Origin: Anaerolineae bacterium
Lineage (GTDB): Bacteria; Chloroflexota; Anaerolineae; Anaerolineales; Villigracilaceae
Assembly (NCBI GenBank): GCA_017303655.1
Contig: JAFLCE010000001.1
Coordinates: 124,001-188,000, forward strand
Reading direction: 5' to 3'
Length of the DNA stretch: 64,000 nt
Part shown: positions 42,394 through 50,354 of the stretch, piece by piece
Position numbering within the stretch: position 1 is the first letter of the stretch
Layout of the letters: each line of letters opens with the position of its first letter
Made by a program: the position numbers and the translations under genes
Notes under the pieces: model-generated
The model's database searches: none
What the model was told of the DNA's origin: nothing
The model's input: only the letters and a program-made list of their open reading frames with translations

Positions 42394-43194
42394 CTAGTCT
42401 TCGGCTTCTTGTCCAGTTATCAGGGGCAAACCCCAGGAATTATTTTCAAAATGGCAGCGGGCACAATCCACGTCGAGTTGAATATCGTGAGAATGCAGAG
42501 GTTCGGTGAAAATCGATCCATTGGCTTCAACTTCCTGCCAGAGCACCCAATATCCATCTTCAGGCGATGGTCCCACCTGTAACTGGCTGGCGTCATGGCA
42601 GGCTTCACAGGTCACATGGGCATGTTCAGGACCGTGGACGGTTCCTGTGGTTTCCGCCACAGCCGTGGCCACCGAATGACAATTCGTGCCACCACAAAAC
42701 GATGACCCGCTGTTGGGGTGTCCTCCCGTTGGCGTGGCGGGAAGTTCGAAGAAAACGGTTGGAATATCAGTGTGGCAGCCGGAGTCCATACAGGAGACTT
42801 CGACCTTGTGAGGGTCATGGCAATCAGTACAAGTGAATGACATGTGGACATGCCTGGTGGATACGTCTGCATGACATTGGTTGCAAATAGTATTCGACCC
42901 GGTGACCGCTTCATACTGACCCGTTTGCTGATTGCGCCATGAAACCTCTTCCAACACGATGCCATTCTTTGTGCGGTGGCAATCGTCGCAATTGACCAAG
43001 TTGGCACCCTGCGCATGGATGCTGTTCTCCCAGATCGATGTGAGTTCCTTCTGACGTGCTAGCACCAGAGGCGATATCGTTGCTGTCGGTTGAATAGTGT
43101 CGGTTGGAATCACCGTTGCAGTGGTGCTGAGGGCGTGACTCTGACAGGATGCGAGGAAGAGCGCAATAAAACAAATTTTCAACGATATTTTCAT
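42394..43194 (-). CDS. Seven-haem-motif cytochrome c lipoprotein
   Basis: A 266-residue exported lipoprotein (lipobox LASCQS near residue 17). Five canonical CxxCH motifs are CDDCH (69), CNQCH (103), CTDCH (121), CEACH (195) and CARCH (245, approximate positions). Two CX4CH variants, CMDSGCH near 134 and CGGTNCH near 167, would be unusual haem sites. It resembles periplasmic/surface multihaem carriers and probably passes electrons to or from the molybdoenzyme and the WD40-haem protein. It is encoded 8 bases after the response regulator in the same direction. Confidence 0.87.
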   Translation of the reverse strand: MKISLKICFIALFLASCQSHALSTTATVIPTDTIQPTATISPLVLARQKELTSIWENSIHAQGANLVNCDDCHRTKNGIVLEEVSWRNQQTGQYEAVTGSNTICNQCHADVSTRHVHMSFTCTDCHDPHKVEVSCMDSGCHTDIPTVFFELPATPTGGHPNSGSSFCGGTNCHSVATAVAETTGTVHGPEHAHVTCEACHDASQLQVGPSPEDGYWVLWQEVEANGSIFTEPLHSHDIQLDVDCARCHFENNSWGLPLITGQEAED

Positions 43195-43202
43195 GATGTA
43201 TA

Positions 43203-43859
43203 TTAATTGTCGCGCGGCGATACCAATCCATGTTTCAAGGCATAGGTGGCAGCTTGCGTGCGGTTTTCGAGTTGAAGCTTTTCCAAAATGTTCTTGATAT
43301 GGCTTTTGACGGTATTGACGGAAATGGTCAGCTTGTCGGCGATCTCCTGATTGCTGGCTCCGCTGGCGACCAGACGCAGCACGAGTAGTTCCCGTTCGGT
43401 CAGGGATTGTTCACCTTTATCTTCATCTGCCATGCGGTTCGCAACACTCTTGAGCAGTTTTGATGCCATCGCGCGTGTCATGGCCGTCTCGCCGTTGGTC
43501 ACGCCACGCAGCAGATCGAACAGTTCATTTGCATCGAGGCTTTTTAGCAAATATCCCGCTACGCCGATCTGGGCGGCTTCATATAAGTGCCCATCCCGTT
43601 CTGAAGAGGTCAGCATCACTACTGCGATATGCGGGAAGCGGCGATGGATCTCCTTCGCGGCTTGGAGTCCATCCAACTGCGGCATATATATATCCATCAA
43701 TATGACGTCGGGGTTTAACTTCTCTGCCATCTGAATGGACTCCTCTCCCGTTTCTGCCTCACCGATCACTTCAACAAGGTCTTCGCGGGTCTTCATCAAG
43801 CCGATTAACCCTTGGCGGAATAGTTTATGGTCGTCTGCAATTAAAACTTTGATAGTCAT
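43203..43859 (-). CDS. NarL/LuxR-family response regulator
   Basis: A 218-residue two-component regulator. The receiver domain has ADDHKLFRQG at the start and the phosphoacceptor aspartate in VILMDIYMPQLDG near residue 54. The C-terminal LuxR HTH is LTERELLVLRLVASGASNQE...ISVNTVKSHIKNILEKL (about 150-205). It should be phosphorylated by the kinase at 44830, from which it is separated only by the second anchor gene. It probably controls the molybdoenzyme operon; a matching 7-2-7 palindrome lies at 42367. Confidence 0.92.
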   Translation of the reverse strand: MTIKVLIADDHKLFRQGLIGLMKTREDLVEVIGEAETGEESIQMAEKLNPDVILMDIYMPQLDGLQAAKEIHRRFPHIAVVMLTSSERDGHLYEAAQIGVAGYLLKSLDANELFDLLRGVTNGETAMTRAMASKLLKSVANRMADEDKGEQSLTERELLVLRLVASGASNQEIADKLTISVNTVKSHIKNILEKLQLENRTQAATYALKHGLVSPRDN

Positions 43860-43877
43860 TCTGTCACCATTCGATTT

Positions 43878-44798
43878 TTATAATCCCACACGGATGTGTG
43901 TGGCATAAAACAGGAAACGTCCGATGATCTCGCCTACGAGGATCAACAAACAGGATAGATATACAGGCATCATCAAATTCTGAGGGGGAGATTTCAGTCT
44001 GTACATTCTTATTACGGCGTATATAAGAGAAGTGGATGCATAGATAAGGAAGATCAGCCGCAGTAGGAAGAGCGGCAGGTAAATGTCAATGAGCAGACTC
44101 AGGCTGGTGCGGGCAATCAAGTCTCCCTGAGTAAGGAGGTGTATCTGAACATAAATGATAGTAAGGCTCAAGGCAACGAGTACAACCGTTAGCGCGGTCA
44201 ACCCGCCGTAGGAATAGCGTATCACTTGGGCGAGCAGATCTACATCATCCGCTTTTTGGATCTCAGCAAATTTCAGATCCAGCACCATTAAGGTGGAAAT
44301 TGCCATGCCGCCCAGCATCAATGCAGTCGTGTAGAACGAAAAGATGACCGTGGTCGAGTTCCACGCCACCTGGGTGGGGATGAGGTAAATGCGTGCCATG
44401 CAGTAGATTAGGATGAAACCGAATATGATCGCCATCCAACCGAGTATGGAGATCAACCTGCGGCGATGTGTTTGGAAATAGGTCAAGTATAAAACGCTAA
44501 TGGTTGCTATGAAGAACAAAACCGAGAAAACGATCTCGCGGCTCAACCACGATGATTTGAAATTTAAAACCGCCAGAAAAGAATGGAACGGTTTGCTCAA
44601 ATGGAAATGCGCGCCGCCCATGGCGACCACTGCTGTGATGGCTATTACCAATATTGGATTGCTAATGATGTGGTCGATTTCCTGTGCGCTGAATTTAGAC
44701 CCAGCCAGATAGCGGATTAGCCATAGAATGGCAAATGCGCCAACTGCCAATTGCATCAGGATTGTGTAAACAGGTAAAGCCCATTCGCGGACGTTCAT
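43878..44798 (-). CDS. Second DmsC/NrfD-type membrane anchor, between sensor kinase and regulator genes
   Basis: A 306-residue membrane protein with about eight helices, paralogous to the anchor at 38159. It starts MNVREWALPVYTILMQLAVG, has HLSKPFHSFLAVLNFKSSWL near residue 68 and ends GRFLFYATHIRVGL. No Fe-S or catalytic subunit is encoded beside it. Its position between kinase and regulator genes suggests either an alternative quinol module for the multihaem lipoprotein or a redox-sensing partner of the kinase. Confidence 0.83.
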   Translation of the reverse strand: MNVREWALPVYTILMQLAVGAFAILWLIRYLAGSKFSAQEIDHIISNPILVIAITAVVAMGGAHFHLSKPFHSFLAVLNFKSSWLSREIVFSVLFFIATISVLYLTYFQTHRRRLISILGWMAIIFGFILIYCMARIYLIPTQVAWNSTTVIFSFYTTALMLGGMAISTLMVLDLKFAEIQKADDVDLLAQVIRYSYGGLTALTVVLVALSLTIIYVQIHLLTQGDLIARTSLSLLIDIYLPLFLLRLIFLIYASTSLIYAVIRMYRLKSPPQNLMMPVYLSCLLILVGEIIGRFLFYATHIRVGL

Positions 44799-44829
44799 GC
44801 CAGCTCTCTCATTTCAAAACATAAGGTTC

Positions 44830-46884
44830 TCAATGGAGCACCACGCTTTGCTTTTGTAATCTCTCCGGTTGGAGGCAGGGTAGCAAGCACTCGATCCTCG
44901 TTCCATTTCCATTGCCAGACTTTATGAATAATTCACCGCCCACGCTTTCAGCCCGTTCTTGCATCGTCTGCAAGCCGAAATTGCGCTTCGAGCCTGCTGC
45001 CTGGAATCCGACACCATCATCCATTATCAGCATATGTATACGATTGCCATCCCCATGATTTTCCTTCTTTATTGCCACCTTTACCTCTAAAGCCTGGGCA
45101 TGCTTTCGGATATTCGTCAACGCCTCCTGTAAAATGCAGGTGAGTTGAACCTCTGCGATGGACGAGAGATTCAATTCTCCCTCCACCTGAAATACGAAAT
45201 TTGTCTTAATCCCCATTTGAATGCCGAACTCGGTCAGGTATTCCTGCACCGCTGCTTCCAAACCCTTCTCCTGTGCAAGCGTGGTGCGCAGACTCAAAAT
45301 GTTCTCGCGCACATCCGCATGCGCGGTCTGGATCGCCTGCCGCATTTGCGTCAATTCGGCTTGGAGTTTATCTACCTTGCCTTGATTGAGCAGCGAGCCG
45401 AGCGTTTGGGTTTGCAAGTTCAAATATCCCAGCACCTGCGCCAACCCGTCGTGCATTTCACGAGCAATACGCCCGCGTTCCTGTACAATGGAGAACGATT
45501 GAAGCTGGGAGGTCATCAACCCGTGCTGAATGGCGATCGCCACCTGGTCTGCCATACTTTCCAGCCAGATCATATCAGTCTCAGAAAAGGGGTCATCTTT
45601 GAAACGCGCGATCCACAACGCGCCAATATTTGTATTTTCCAATTTAAGCGGAACTACGACTGCGGCCCTAGCAAGTTCGTTCGTGAAGAAACAAATGCCA
45701 TCGAACATTTCAACGGTTTCACTGCCCAGCGAACGATAGGAACTGGAGCTTCGCATCACATCCTGGATGAGGAGATTGGCGACGGGTACCGGGACATTTG
45801 CCACCAGATGAATGCTGCTGCCATTCGAATAGCACTTTAATTCGAGGCTTGAATTTTCCTGGCTTTGGATCGCCACACCGACAAAGTTGGTTCGCAGCAA
45901 ATGTTGAACGATCTCCACAATATAGACGAGAATGTCATCCACGTGTTCGAGTTCGGCAATGCGGCGGCTGATATTAACCAGCGCATTCGTCCAGTTTTCA
46001 GTTGTCTGTCTCGCAAGGATCTGGGCTTCGAACGCTTCTCTTTGGGCGTGGTCGCGGTCCTCTTGCAGTTCGCGCATCTGCCGTTTGCGAATGGCTTCGA
46101 AGACATCCAATGCTTTCACAACAAAATAGGTGACGATCACCGCGGAGAGCAAGCGCCAGATCTCGATCGGGATACCGGTTGTGTTGAGGACGCTTTGATA
46201 GTCCAGCCAGGCTGTCAGACCATATTGTTCGCTGACTTCAATGCTTTCCCCGCTGAAAGCGTTATGGATTACACGGTCATAGTTGTAATAGGAAGCCGGT
46301 CCATAAGGTGCGGCTGGTACGATCAACCCCATCACCACTGCTTCAAAGAGGAAAGCCAACCCTGCTCCAAGCATCAAATTGGAAACATCATAAAGACCCA
46401 GTTTTCGCTGCGCATACCATTGACGCAGGAACCCGATCCCAGCGAGAAAACTGCCCGGCATGTAGAGCAGATAACGGGTCCAGATTTCGATCGGGATTGC
46501 GATTGGGGAAGGAGTTATGAACGTAGTCACCGCATATGTGATGACGAACGCGATCGGGACGATCAATATCCCGGGGATGAAAATGCTCCAAGCGGGGAGT
46601 GGGTTCAAGTTATTGAGCATTCCCCAACCAAATCGCAATAGTAGCAACCCGGTCAGGAGGTGGACGATGATGCGCACGATGCTCAGACCACTTGCGATCT
46701 CATCGAGTGTGCCACTGGTCAGGAACATATCGAGCCAACCGGCAGCGCCTCCAACAAAGCCAAAAGAAGCCAGCCACGGCAACTCCTTTTTTAAAGGAAA
46801 ATCTCCTTCCCTTCTCAACTGCAAATACGCGGCAAGCCCCAGACCTTCAAATGCCAAGCCATAAAAGAAATGGAGAAGAATCAT
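44830..46884 (-). CDS. NarX-type sensor histidine kinase with multi-spanning N terminus and GAF domain
   Basis: A 684-residue kinase. The N-terminal 260 residues hold about six to seven transmembrane helices with almost no external loops, so it probably senses a membrane or redox signal. A coiled coil (KRQMRELQEDRDHAQREA) leads to a GAF domain (about 295-450). The HisKA_3 dimerisation domain has the phospho-accepting His in GRIAREMHDGLAQVLGYLN near residue 475. The HATPase domain has ILQEALTNIRKHAQA (N box) and MDDGVGF (G1). It is the first gene of the regulatory operon, with a promoter candidate at 46936-46964. Confidence 0.9.
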   Translation of the reverse strand: MILLHFFYGLAFEGLGLAAYLQLRREGDFPLKKELPWLASFGFVGGAAGWLDMFLTSGTLDEIASGLSIVRIIVHLLTGLLLLRFGWGMLNNLNPLPAWSIFIPGILIVPIAFVITYAVTTFITPSPIAIPIEIWTRYLLYMPGSFLAGIGFLRQWYAQRKLGLYDVSNLMLGAGLAFLFEAVVMGLIVPAAPYGPASYYNYDRVIHNAFSGESIEVSEQYGLTAWLDYQSVLNTTGIPIEIWRLLSAVIVTYFVVKALDVFEAIRKRQMRELQEDRDHAQREAFEAQILARQTTENWTNALVNISRRIAELEHVDDILVYIVEIVQHLLRTNFVGVAIQSQENSSLELKCYSNGSSIHLVANVPVPVANLLIQDVMRSSSSYRSLGSETVEMFDGICFFTNELARAAVVVPLKLENTNIGALWIARFKDDPFSETDMIWLESMADQVAIAIQHGLMTSQLQSFSIVQERGRIAREMHDGLAQVLGYLNLQTQTLGSLLNQGKVDKLQAELTQMRQAIQTAHADVRENILSLRTTLAQEKGLEAAVQEYLTEFGIQMGIKTNFVFQVEGELNLSSIAEVQLTCILQEALTNIRKHAQALEVKVAIKKENHGDGNRIHMLIMDDGVGFQAAGSKRNFGLQTMQERAESVGGELFIKSGNGNGTRIECLLPCLQPERLQKQSVVLH

Positions 46885-46935
46885 AGTTCTTGCTTTTGAT
46901 TAGGCAAGTCCTTGCTTTGTTGAATTTTCCTCAAA

Positions 46936-46964
46936 ATTGTAGCGTTTTTTACCCTGAATAACAA
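46936..46964 (-). promoter_or_regulatory. Sigma70-type promoter candidate for the kinase/anchor/regulator operon
   Basis: On the minus strand TTGTTA (46964-46959) and TACAAT (46941-46936) are separated by 17 bases. The -10 box is about 52 bases before the kinase ATG. Confidence 0.55.
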
Positions 46965-47071
46965 TTGACCAAAATCCTTATTCGGGTAATTTTTGTCATA
47001 TGTTCTTTTTAAATGCCAATTCGCCCAAGTGGAAGAAGTCGTATTTCGGATTGCGAATGAAAATGGCTTAT

Positions 47072-47562
47072 TTACTCTATCATCAACTTCGGACGATATT
47101 GCAGCGCCTCTGCCAGGTGCGGGGACTGGATCTCTTCACTCCCTGCCAAATCCGCGATGGTGCGAGATAATTTGAGGATGCGATGATAGGCACGCGCCGA
47201 CAAATTGAGTTGACTCATTGCCGCCCGCATCAAACTCTGACCTTCGGGTTGAAGCTGACAAAATTGCCTTACTTCGCCAATACGCATATCTGCGTTGCAA
47301 ACAATGTCGGTGGAATGGGCGAAGCGGCGGTTTTGAATATCTCTAGCACTTTGCACGCGCCTGCGGATGATCTCGCTTGACTCACCAAGCTTATTTCCGC
47401 TAAGTTTTTCGTAATCGACTCTGGGGACTTCGATGTGGATGTCAATGCGGTCGAGCAATGGACCGGAGATGCATTTTTGGTATTTGGTGACGACAGCAGG
47501 GGCGCAGGTGCAGGGCTTTTGAGAATCTCCATGAAAGCCACATGGGCAGAAATGTACACAAT
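47072..47562 (-). repeat. ComM C-terminal repeat unit, copy 3
   Basis: The minus-strand frame is open across the unit from YCVHFCPCG through CAPAVVTKYQKCISGPLLDR to RPKLMIE and stop, but no good start codon precedes it. It encodes the last third of a ComM/YifB ATPase (Mg_chelatase_C domain). It lies between the divergent kinase and MalT-type regulator genes. Both ends coincide with those of copies 2 and 4. Confidence 0.87.
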
Positions 47563-47741
47563 AGACTATAAATCGGGAAGGACTGAATTTATACCCGTAT
47601 ACCAGATATGTACCCCGCCGGACGGATCAGGTTGCGGTTGCAAATCTTGGTATCCGCAATCGATAATCATAACTTGTAATCTGTTTTGCCTTGCAACAAC
47701 CGTACCAACAACTGGGAAATTTCACCTTTATAATTGCCTCT

Positions 47742-50354
47742 ATGCCGTTTTCGATCCTGTTAACGAAACTATATCCGCCGCTGCCAGCAGAGGGATTTGT
47801 TCATCGACACAGCTTGATGGATCGTGTTCAAGCGGGCATAAACGGCAGGGTAACCATCATCTCCGCTCCGCCTGGGTTTGGAAAAACGGCGCTGCTTTCG
47901 GCGTGGATTTCGAATAAGCAAAATAAAAAAGTGGCTTGGTATTCATTGGACGAAGACGATAATGAACCAGGTCGCTTTTTTACTTATATCGCGGCTGCAT
48001 TCGAGCTTATCGAATCTGTTCCATTGCTTAAGTCTTTACTCGAAGCGGCAGTTTCCGCTCCCCGTGAGTTGATCGTCGCCCTCATCAACGACCTCTCTGA
48101 ATTTTCAAGCAAAGGTGTTGTTTTGGTGTTTGATGATTATCATCACATCACACACCAGCCCATCCATGACGCGCTCGCCTATTTGATCGACAATCTTCCC
48201 AACAACATCCATCTTGTTTTCATCAGCCGCGCGGACCCGCCGCTGCCGCTCGGGCGCTGGCGCGTGCGCGGACAGTTGACAGAGATCCGCGCCGACGACT
48301 TGCGTTTCACTGAAGAAGAAGCGGCGCAATTCCTGAATCAAACAATGGGGCTTTCGCTGAGTGCTGAAGATATCCGCACATTGGAAGCGCGCACCGAAGG
48401 CTGGGTGGCGGGACTGCAACTCGCCGCGCTCACCCTGCAAAAATCCACAAATCCAAGTGAGATTATTTCCGCTTTTGCGGGCAGCAACCGCTACGTGGCA
48501 GACTATCTTACCGATGAAGTGCTTTCGCGCCAGCCCGAGTCCCTGCGCGATTTTCTGTTGAAGACTTCCATCTTGGAACGCTTCAACGCCTCATTGTGCA
48601 ATCATGTTCTACAAAGTGAACAATCGGAATCTCTGCTTGCGGAATTGGAACGCGCTAACCTGTTCATCATTCCGCTCGACTCTGAATCAAATTGGTATCG
48701 TTATCACCATCTCTTTGCAGATCTGCTCAAACGTCGTGCTTCAACGGAAACCGCAGACCTGCACCATCGCGCTGCGGAATGGTTCGAGAAAAACAATTTC
48801 ACACTCGATGCCACTCGTCACTGGATCGCGGCGGATGAGCCTGAACGTGTGGCTTCGTTGGTGGAGCATTCCATTGCTCATACCTGGGGGCAGGCGGAAC
48901 TCACGGGTCTGATGCGCCGCATTGAGTCCCTGCCCGAACCTATCCTTGCAAAATACCCTGCTCTCAGCGCTTTTCTTGGTTGGACGTGGCTATGGCTTGG
49001 TTATGGCAGTGAACGTATTCTTCCATTGCTTGACCGTGCTGAAGAACAAGTGGGGATCGAATCGGACTCCGCGCTGGGACGCTTCAACGTCATCCGCAGC
49101 TTTATCGTCCGCATTCGGGATAACGACGCCTCAGACTCCGTTCGGCTTGCCAGCCTTGCCTTGAGTCAACTCTCCGCTGACGATTCGCTCTGGCGCGGTT
49201 TCGCCAACATGAGCCTCGCCATTTCCCTGCATTCATCGGGTGATCTGATCGAAGGCGAGAACGCATACAAAGAGACCATTCGTTTATGTGAGCAAGGTGG
49301 AGATCCGGTTACTGCCTTAATGGCTGCCTGTGCGATGACCCAACTGATCTTTGATCGAGGCGACCTGCAACGCGCATTATCGTTCAGCCAGCAAATGGCA
49401 AATGGATTACGTAAAAAAACCAGCACAAGCCTTGTTCGCGGCTGGGTACATATCAACAAGGCAAGGGCGCATTACCTGGTCAACGACCTGAAAAATGCCT
49501 GGCTAGAAACCAACCAGACTTTGGACTTGGAAACTCAAACCGGCGGCATGCCGGATGTCGGTTTACGCCTGTATGTATTGTTGACCAAACTCGAGCTGCT
49601 TAACGGGAACGAATCCGCTGCCCGTAAAGCTGCCGATGACCTGGTAGCTCTTGCTGACCGCGGCGGGGTGACCAACGCCATCGATTGGGCGCATGCTGTC
49701 CGTGCCGAGTTGATGTTCAGGCTCAAAGATTGGACTGCCTTCGATTCCTACGCGCGGATGTATCGTCCACCCCAGCAGCAGTTATTTTTCCCATATCGCT
49801 TGCAGACGTTGTTGCAAGTCCGCTATTTGGCGCGGCAAAAGGCTTGGGATGAGAGTCGCCGTCTGGTGGAGGAGCAGGTTCGGTTGGCGTGTGAGGCGGG
49901 GTACCTCGAATACGAGATGGATCTGCACATCGTCCACGCGTTGATGGAGCAGGAGGCAGGCAAGTCGTCCGTTGCCTTCAAAACACTTGAACGAGCGTTG
50001 GAGATCGGCAAGGCGAACGGCTATGTGCGCGTCTTTCTCGATGAAGGCGAAGAGATGAAAAATCTTCTCGCGCAGATTCAGAAAACACGCAAGGATGATT
50101 TTGTAGCAAATTTGCTTTCTGCGTTTGGCAAGTTTGTGCATATTGACCAATCCGCATTGATCGAGCCTCTCACAGATCGTGAGATCGACGTGTTGAAGTT
50201 GATTGCCGAAGGAATGTCGAACCCTGAAATTGCGGAGAAACTTGTTCTTTCGGTTGGCACGGTCAAGACGCATGTCAAGCATATCTATGGAAAGTTGAAT
50301 GTGGATGACCGCGTGAAGGCGGCAAGCAAAGCGCGCGAGTTGAGTATTATCTGA
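47742..50354 (+). CDS. MalT-type LuxR transcriptional regulator (STAND NTPase)
   Basis: An 870-residue STAND-class regulator. The P-loop is ISAPPGFGKTALLSAW near residue 40, Walker B is VVLVFDDYHHIT near residue 125, and RADPPLPLGRWRVRGQLTEI is a MalT-family block. The middle of about 400 residues is helical TPR-like repeat. The C-terminal LuxR HTH is LTDREIDVLKLIAEGMSNPE...SVGTVKTHVKHIYGKL (about 800-860). Such proteins activate transcription after binding an inducer and ATP. The ATG at 47742 begins the conserved KLYPPLP region; a TTG at 47691 is less likely. Neither has a clear ribosome-binding site. Its target is unknown. It overlaps the convergent hydrolase gene by 8 bases. Confidence 0.88.
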   Translation: MPFSILLTKLYPPLPAEGFVHRHSLMDRVQAGINGRVTIISAPPGFGKTALLSAWISNKQNKKVAWYSLDEDDNEPGRFFTYIAAAFELIESVPLLKSLLEAAVSAPRELIVALINDLSEFSSKGVVLVFDDYHHITHQPIHDALAYLIDNLPNNIHLVFISRADPPLPLGRWRVRGQLTEIRADDLRFTEEEAAQFLNQTMGLSLSAEDIRTLEARTEGWVAGLQLAALTLQKSTNPSEIISAFAGSNRYVADYLTDEVLSRQPESLRDFLLKTSILERFNASLCNHVLQSEQSESLLAELERANLFIIPLDSESNWYRYHHLFADLLKRRASTETADLHHRAAEWFEKNNFTLDATRHWIAADEPERVASLVEHSIAHTWGQAELTGLMRRIESLPEPILAKYPALSAFLGWTWLWLGYGSERILPLLDRAEEQVGIESDSALGRFNVIRSFIVRIRDNDASDSVRLASLALSQLSADDSLWRGFANMSLAISLHSSGDLIEGENAYKETIRLCEQGGDPVTALMAACAMTQLIFDRGDLQRALSFSQQMANGLRKKTSTSLVRGWVHINKARAHYLVNDLKNAWLETNQTLDLETQTGGMPDVGLRLYVLLTKLELLNGNESAARKAADDLVALADRGGVTNAIDWAHAVRAELMFRLKDWTAFDSYARMYRPPQQQLFFPYRLQTLLQVRYLARQKAWDESRRLVEEQVRLACEAGYLEYEMDLHIVHALMEQEAGKSSVAFKTLERALEIGKANGYVRVFLDEGEEMKNLLAQIQKTRKDDFVANLLSAFGKFVHIDQSALIEPLTDREIDVLKLIAEGMSNPEIAEKLVLSVGTVKTHVKHIYGKLNVDDRVKAASKARELSII

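Noticed and set aside
46965..46992. Possible plus-strand promoter (TTGACC, 16-base gap, TAATTT) towards the MalT-type gene
   Set aside because: Weak -10 box and about 750 bases from the gene, with the ComM unit in between; not strong enough to list.
46993..47175. Small plus-strand frame at the edge of ComM repeat copy 3
   Set aside because: It runs into the antisense of the ComM sequence and shows no protein-like features.
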